Below are positions 60,555 through 64,000 of a stretch of DNA of 64,000 bases, one piece after another. The translations under genes and the position numbers were made by a program. The DNA lies in assembly GCA_964653095.1 (NCBI GenBank), contig CAZZEH010000009.1, forward strand, positions 1-64,000, read 5' to 3'. How positions within the stretch are numbered: the stretch's first letter is position 1; each line of letters opens with the position of its first letter. The DNA comes from JAMLHH01 sp964653095. GTDB taxonomy: Bacteria; Bacteroidota; Bacteroidia; Chitinophagales; JADIYW01. The notes beneath the pieces are model-generated. The model was not told the DNA's origin. It did no database searches and saw only the letters and a list, made by a program, of their open reading frames with translations.

Positions 60555-60998
60555 TTATTCTGAGTCTGAATTCTCGTTAACAATATCTTCGCTTATCTCA
60601 TTTGCTCCAATTCTGCTTGCAAGCTCTAAGTTGACATGGCATGAGCGTTTGCGAATTCTATATGCCCGACCCATTGGTGCCGGTCTGAATCTTTTCAGAG
60701 TTCTTCCGACATCTACCGTAATTGATTTAATATATAACTCACTTTCTTCAGGACTCTGCTCAAACTTTTGCTCCCAATTATTGATAGCTGACTTCAAAAG
60801 TTTCAGCAAGTCTTCTGCCGTTTCTCTTCGTGTATAAGTCAGTACATTGATTGCTTTATCCACATCCAAGCCTCTTATCGTATCTGCTACCAATCTCATT
60901 TTTCTTGGAGAAGTAGGACGATTTCTCAAACTTGCTGTACAAACATTTCGTTTAGCTTTTTTTCGCCTGTTTGCTGCTATTCTTTTTCTTGATCCCAT
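60555..60998 (-). CDS. rplV: 50S ribosomal protein L22
   Basis: A 147-residue L22 lining the exit tunnel: R-P-T-S-P-R-K-M-R-L-V-A-D, L-L-K-S-A-I-N-N-W and G-R-A-Y-R-I-R-K-R-S-C-H. It has a 20-residue N-terminal basic extension and an acidic C-terminal tail, longer than the ~110 residues of E. coli L22. Confidence 0.97.
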   Translation of the reverse strand: MGSRKRIAANRRKKAKRNVCTASLRNRPTSPRKMRLVADTIRGLDVDKAINVLTYTRRETAEDLLKLLKSAINNWEQKFEQSPEESELYIKSITVDVGRTLKRFRPAPMGRAYRIRKRSCHVNLELASRIGANEISEDIVNENSDSE

Positions 60999-61006
60999 CG
61001 CTTGCC

Positions 61007-61273
61007 TTATTTCCTATTTCCTGAATGTGCTCTAAAAGTTCTTGTTGGTGAAAATTCTCCCAACTTATGTCCTACCATCATTTCAGTGATATATACCGGA
61101 ATGAATGTTTTACCATTGTGTACTGCAATAGTATGTCCTACAAAGTCCGGAGTTATCATAGATGATCTGGACCAGGTTTTAATCACGGTACGCTTTGTAC
61201 CTTCATTCATTTTATCAATCTTCTTTTGAAGATGGTGGGCTACATAAGGCCCTTTTCTTAATGATCTAGCCAT
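61007..61273 (-). CDS. rpsS: 30S ribosomal protein S19
   Basis: An 88-residue S19: R-S-L-R-K-G-P-Y-V, T-W-S-R-S-S-M-I-T-P-D-F-V-G-H and H-K-L-G-E-F-S-P-T-R-T-F. Confidence 0.98.
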   Translation of the reverse strand: MARSLRKGPYVAHHLQKKIDKMNEGTKRTVIKTWSRSSMITPDFVGHTIAVHNGKTFIPVYITEMMVGHKLGEFSPTRTFRAHSGNRK

Positions 61274-61282
61274 AAGTTTCCC

Positions 61283-62104
61283 TTACTTTCTTTTATTTAC
61301 AATTAGTCTGTTACTTGCTTTATTTTTCTTGCGTGTTTTCAGGCCTTTTGCCATTACACCTTTTCTGCTTCTAGGAAGTCCACCGGAGGCTCTTCCCTCT
61401 CCACCACCCATAGGGTGATCGACCGGGTTCATTGCTACCCCTCTCGTTCTAGGTCTGATTCCTCTCCATCTGGAAGCTCCTGCTTTACCAAGTACCAAAA
61501 GACTGTGATCGGAATTCGATACTGAACCTACCGTAGCTAAGCATGTTCCCAATACTTTTCTTGATTCTCCACTTGGAAGCTTTACAACCACATATTTCCC
61601 TTCTTTAGAAGTCAGCTGAGCGAAAGTACCGGCGCTTCTACACATTTCAGCACCCTTGCCCGGTTGCAATTCTATGTTATGTATGATTGAACCTAAAGGC
61701 ATTTTGCTCACTGGCAGGGTATTTCCTAATTCGGGTGATGCTTTTTCTCCGCTTATTATTTCCTGTCCTACCGATAATCCTTCCGGAGCAATAATATAAC
61801 GTTTCTCCCCGTCTTTATATGCCACAAGTGCAATAAATGCAGAACGGTTTGGATCGTATTCGATTGTTTTCACGACTGCCGGGATATCAAATTTATTGCG
61901 CTTGAAGTCAATAATTCTATATCTCTTTTTATGACCGCCGCCTTTGTACCTCATGGTCATTGCTCCTCCTGAGTTTCTTCCTCCCGACCTTTTTGCAGGT
62001 GCCAGCAAAGACTTTTCAGGTTTGTTCGTAGTCACTTCGGTAAAGGCATTAGTTATTTTTGTTCTAAGTCCTGGTGTAACCGGTTTGTATCTTTTAATTC
62101 CCAT
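61283..62104 (-). CDS. rplB: 50S ribosomal protein L2
   Basis: A 273-residue L2 near the peptidyl-transferase centre: G-R-N-S-G-G-A-M-T-M-R, G-H-K-K-R-Y-R-I-I-D and V-A-M-N-P-V-D-H-P-M-G-G-G, which holds the conserved His. Confidence 0.98.
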   Translation of the reverse strand: MGIKRYKPVTPGLRTKITNAFTEVTTNKPEKSLLAPAKRSGGRNSGGAMTMRYKGGGHKKRYRIIDFKRNKFDIPAVVKTIEYDPNRSAFIALVAYKDGEKRYIIAPEGLSVGQEIISGEKASPELGNTLPVSKMPLGSIIHNIELQPGKGAEMCRSAGTFAQLTSKEGKYVVVKLPSGESRKVLGTCLATVGSVSNSDHSLLVLGKAGASRWRGIRPRTRGVAMNPVDHPMGGGEGRASGGLPRSRKGVMAKGLKTRKKNKASNRLIVNKRK

Positions 62105-62142
62105 TTTACTTAATTATCGCTAAAGCTGCTTATTAAATTTAA

Positions 62143-62433
62143 TTATATTTCAGAAAAGAAGTCTATCGAATCTCCTTCTGCAAGTTTCACTATAGCCTTT
62201 TTAAAGCTTCCTTTCCTTCCTGTCAAAACTCCGGATTTGGTGTATCTGCTTTTTGCTTTTGCGGGCATCACCATTGTCCGCACATCTGTCACCCGCACTC
62301 CGTAAAACTCTTCAATTGCTTTTTTTATCTGAATTTTGTTCGCTCTTTTATCTACAATAAAGCCTACAGTACCAAGTTTCTCAGTAGCAACGGACTGTTT
62401 TTCCGTAATTAAAGGTCTCTTTAAGATTTCCAT
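62143..62433 (-). CDS. rplW: 50S ribosomal protein L23
   Basis: A 96-residue L23: L-K-R-P-L-I-T-E-K, F-I-V-D-K-R-A-N-K-I-Q-I-K-K-A-I-E and V-R-T-M-V-M-P-A-K. Docking site for trigger factor and SRP. Confidence 0.97.
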   Translation of the reverse strand: MEILKRPLITEKQSVATEKLGTVGFIVDKRANKIQIKKAIEEFYGVRVTDVRTMVMPAKAKSRYTKSGVLTGRKGSFKKAIVKLAEGDSIDFFSEI

Positions 62434-62438
62434 GCCTA

Positions 62439-63077
62439 TTATGCTTTACTGTTTGATAATAAATTTCTAATTGAATCCACCGCTTTTTCACTTATCAATA
62501 CTGTATTTGAATTAAGGATATCGTAAGCGTTGAAAGACATCACCTCGACTATATCCGCCTGAGGCAAATTTCTTCCGGACAGATATACATTCCAATTTAA
62601 ATCCGGAGTAATGAAGAGCGTCTTTTGACTCTCTACTCCCAAACTTTCCAAGAATGAGATATACTGTTTTGTTTTTGGTGTATCAAAATCAAAGTCTTCT
62701 ACTATTTTGATGGCCTTGTTTTGAAGCTTGGAAGAGAGTGCTGATTTTTTAGAAAGAGCAACCACTTTTTTGTTCAGCTTGAAACTGTAATCACGCGGTC
62801 TTGGACCAAAAATAGTCGCTCCGCCTCTGAACAAAGGGTTTTTGATACTACCTTTTCTTGACCCTCCTGTACCTTTTTGTTTGTGGAGCTTTCTTGTAGA
62901 TCCGGACAGTTCAGACTTTTCTTTTGTCTTGTGATTTCCGCTTCTGATACTTGCCAAATATTGCTTTACCGCGAGGTACATCACATGCTCATTCGGCTCT
63001 ATTCCGAAGACATCTTCCGGCAGTTCTACTTCTCTGCCCGTGGATTGTCCCTGTATATTTAAAACTTCTGCTTTCAT
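62439..63077 (-). CDS. rplD: 50S ribosomal protein L4
   Basis: A 212-residue L4: M-K-A-E-V-L-N-I-Q-G, K-Q-K-G-T-G-G-S-R-K-G-S, F-G-P-R-P-R-D-Y-S and A-L-S-K-K-S-A-L-S-S-K. The ATG at 63077 lies 2 bp past the rplC stop; the upstream in-frame TTG would overlap rplC. Confidence 0.97.
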   Translation of the reverse strand: MKAEVLNIQGQSTGREVELPEDVFGIEPNEHVMYLAVKQYLASIRSGNHKTKEKSELSGSTRKLHKQKGTGGSRKGSIKNPLFRGGATIFGPRPRDYSFKLNKKVVALSKKSALSSKLQNKAIKIVEDFDFDTPKTKQYISFLESLGVESQKTLFITPDLNWNVYLSGRNLPQADIVEVMSFNAYDILNSNTVLISEKAVDSIRNLLSNSKA

Positions 63078-63078
63078 A

Positions 63079-63693
63079 TTATTTTTCAATAATCACATAT
63101 GATCCGTTATGTCCCGGGACACAACCCTTAATGAAAATTAAATTTTTATCGTGAGCTACTGACATGACTCTCAGATTTTTTTGCTTCACTCTATCCGTTC
63201 CCATGCGGCCGGGCATTTTTTTCCCTTTCATCACTCTTCCCGGAGTAGAACAGGCTCCTATAGAACCCAAAGTTCTTTCTCTGTTTTTTTGCCCGTGTGA
63301 AGCCGTTGAACCTGAATATCCGTGTCGCTTAACTGCACCCTGAAATCCTTTCCCTTTAGAAATTCCGATAACCGCCACATTTTCACCCACATTAATAATT
63401 TCAGTGGTGACGACATCGCCAAGTTTTAATTCACTTCCCGGGTTTCTAAATTCTACCAACTTCTTTTTGGGCGTGGTAGAAGCTTTTTCAAAATGTCCGG
63501 TCATAGGTTTTGTGGCGTTTTTCTCTTTCATTTCGCCAAATCCAAGCTGGACTGCCTCATAACCATCATTATCCAAAGTCTTAATCTGTGTCACTACACA
63601 TGGTCCTGCCTCAATAACCGTACAGGCTATCTGCTTTCCAGTATCATCAAAGATACTTGTCATACCGAGCTTCTTTCCAATTAATCCGTTCAT
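63079..63693 (-). CDS. rplC: 50S ribosomal protein L3
   Basis: A 204-residue L3: G-L-I-G-K-K-L-G-M-T-S-I-F, G-K-G-F-Q-G-A-V-K-R-H and P-G-R-V-M-K-G-K-K-M-P-G-R-M-G. Its ATG overlaps the rpsJ stop by one base. Confidence 0.98.
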   Translation of the reverse strand: MNGLIGKKLGMTSIFDDTGKQIACTVIEAGPCVVTQIKTLDNDGYEAVQLGFGEMKEKNATKPMTGHFEKASTTPKKKLVEFRNPGSELKLGDVVTTEIINVGENVAVIGISKGKGFQGAVKRHGYSGSTASHGQKNRERTLGSIGACSTPGRVMKGKKMPGRMGTDRVKQKNLRVMSVAHDKNLIFIKGCVPGHNGSYVIIEK

Positions 63694-63998
63694 TATACTT
63701 TGATTTCAACGTCCACGCCGGAGGGCAATTCTAATTTCATCAATGCATCTACAGTCTTAGGAGTAGCGCTATATATATCCAAGAGTCTTTTGTACGTACA
63801 TAGTTTAAACTGCTCGCGTGCTGTCTTATTCACATGCGGAGATCTCAAAACTGTAAAAATTCTCTTATGAGTAGGCAACGGGATAGGGCCTGTAACGACT
63901 GCTCCTGCCTGTTTTACTGTTTTTACGATCTTTTCAGCAGACTTGTCTACGAGATTATGATCGTATGACTTGAGTTTTATTCTGATTCTCTGTGCCAT
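63693..63998 (-). CDS. rpsJ: 30S ribosomal protein S10
   Basis: A 101-residue S10: R-I-R-I-K-L-K-S-Y-D-H, G-P-I-P-L-P-T and R-S-P-H-V-N-K. First ribosomal gene seen; only two bases of the window lie beyond its ATG, so the operon's upstream part and promoter are outside. Confidence 0.98.
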   Translation of the reverse strand: MAQRIRIKLKSYDHNLVDKSAEKIVKTVKQAGAVVTGPIPLPTHKRIFTVLRSPHVNKTAREQFKLCTYKRLLDIYSATPKTVDALMKLELPSGVDVEIKV

Positions 63999-64000
63999 TA

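Noticed and set aside
1..64000. tRNA, rRNA, IS elements or phage genes
   Set aside because: No cloverleaf-like sequence, transposase, integrase or terminal repeats were recognised by eye; a covariance-model and IS search would be decisive.

Overview
The window is a chromosomal segment of a Bacteroidota bacterium, probably from the Saprospirales/Chitinophagales side of the phylum; the class assignment is only an impression. Evidence for the phylum: five secreted proteins end in a Por-secretion-tail type C-terminal domain (type IX secretion, T9SS), promoters fit the TTG-N19/20-TAnnTTTG pattern, Shine-Dalgarno sites are mostly weak, a DUF5606 protein is present, and the ribosomal locus ends rpoA-rplQ-carA. 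The oxygen-dependent tRNA hydroxylases TrhO and MiaE suggest an aerobic or microaerobic life.

Layout. (1) 38-3025, minus strand: an accessory, defence-like patch with a compact HARE-HTH / nuclease-like / AlbA_2 operon followed by an Xre-RES toxin-antitoxin pair. (2) 3096-6517, minus: bile-acid-symporter-like transporter, TrhO, pirin, hemerythrin-like protein. (3) 6795-13372, plus: flavin reductase, a pteridine-reductase-type SDR and a FolB-FolK fusion (a pterin/folate module), then a NavBac-like channel, aminopeptidase P and an alanine/sodium symporter. (4) 13377-23303: FATP-like acyl-CoA synthetase, MiaE, a lipoprotein, an HSL-type esterase, a secreted protein, an RluA-type pseudouridine synthase, a PhnP-like hydrolase and UvrB. 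(5) 23688-29326: three tandem paralogous secreted alpha/beta hydrolases with T9SS tails, then an arylsulfotransferase-like lipoprotein. (6) 29482-43271: housekeeping and membrane genes (PepF, DedA, class I aldolase, M20 amidohydrolase, MATE, flippase) and a very large multi-membrane-span histidine kinase. (7) 43705-47986: two more members of the hydrolase family, divergently arranged, one carrying six InlB-like repeats. (8) 48015-63998, minus: carA and the S10-spc-alpha ribosomal superoperon from rpsJ to rplQ, including secY, map, infA and rpmJ.

The most notable observations are: a full-length CarA in the conserved ribosomal-locus position that has lost the Cys, His and Glu of the glutaminase triad; the five-member T9SS-exported hydrolase family; the uncharacterised three-gene HTH/nuclease/AlbA_2 operon; and several long perfect inverted repeats between genes. 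No tRNA, rRNA, CRISPR array, insertion sequence or prophage was recognised.
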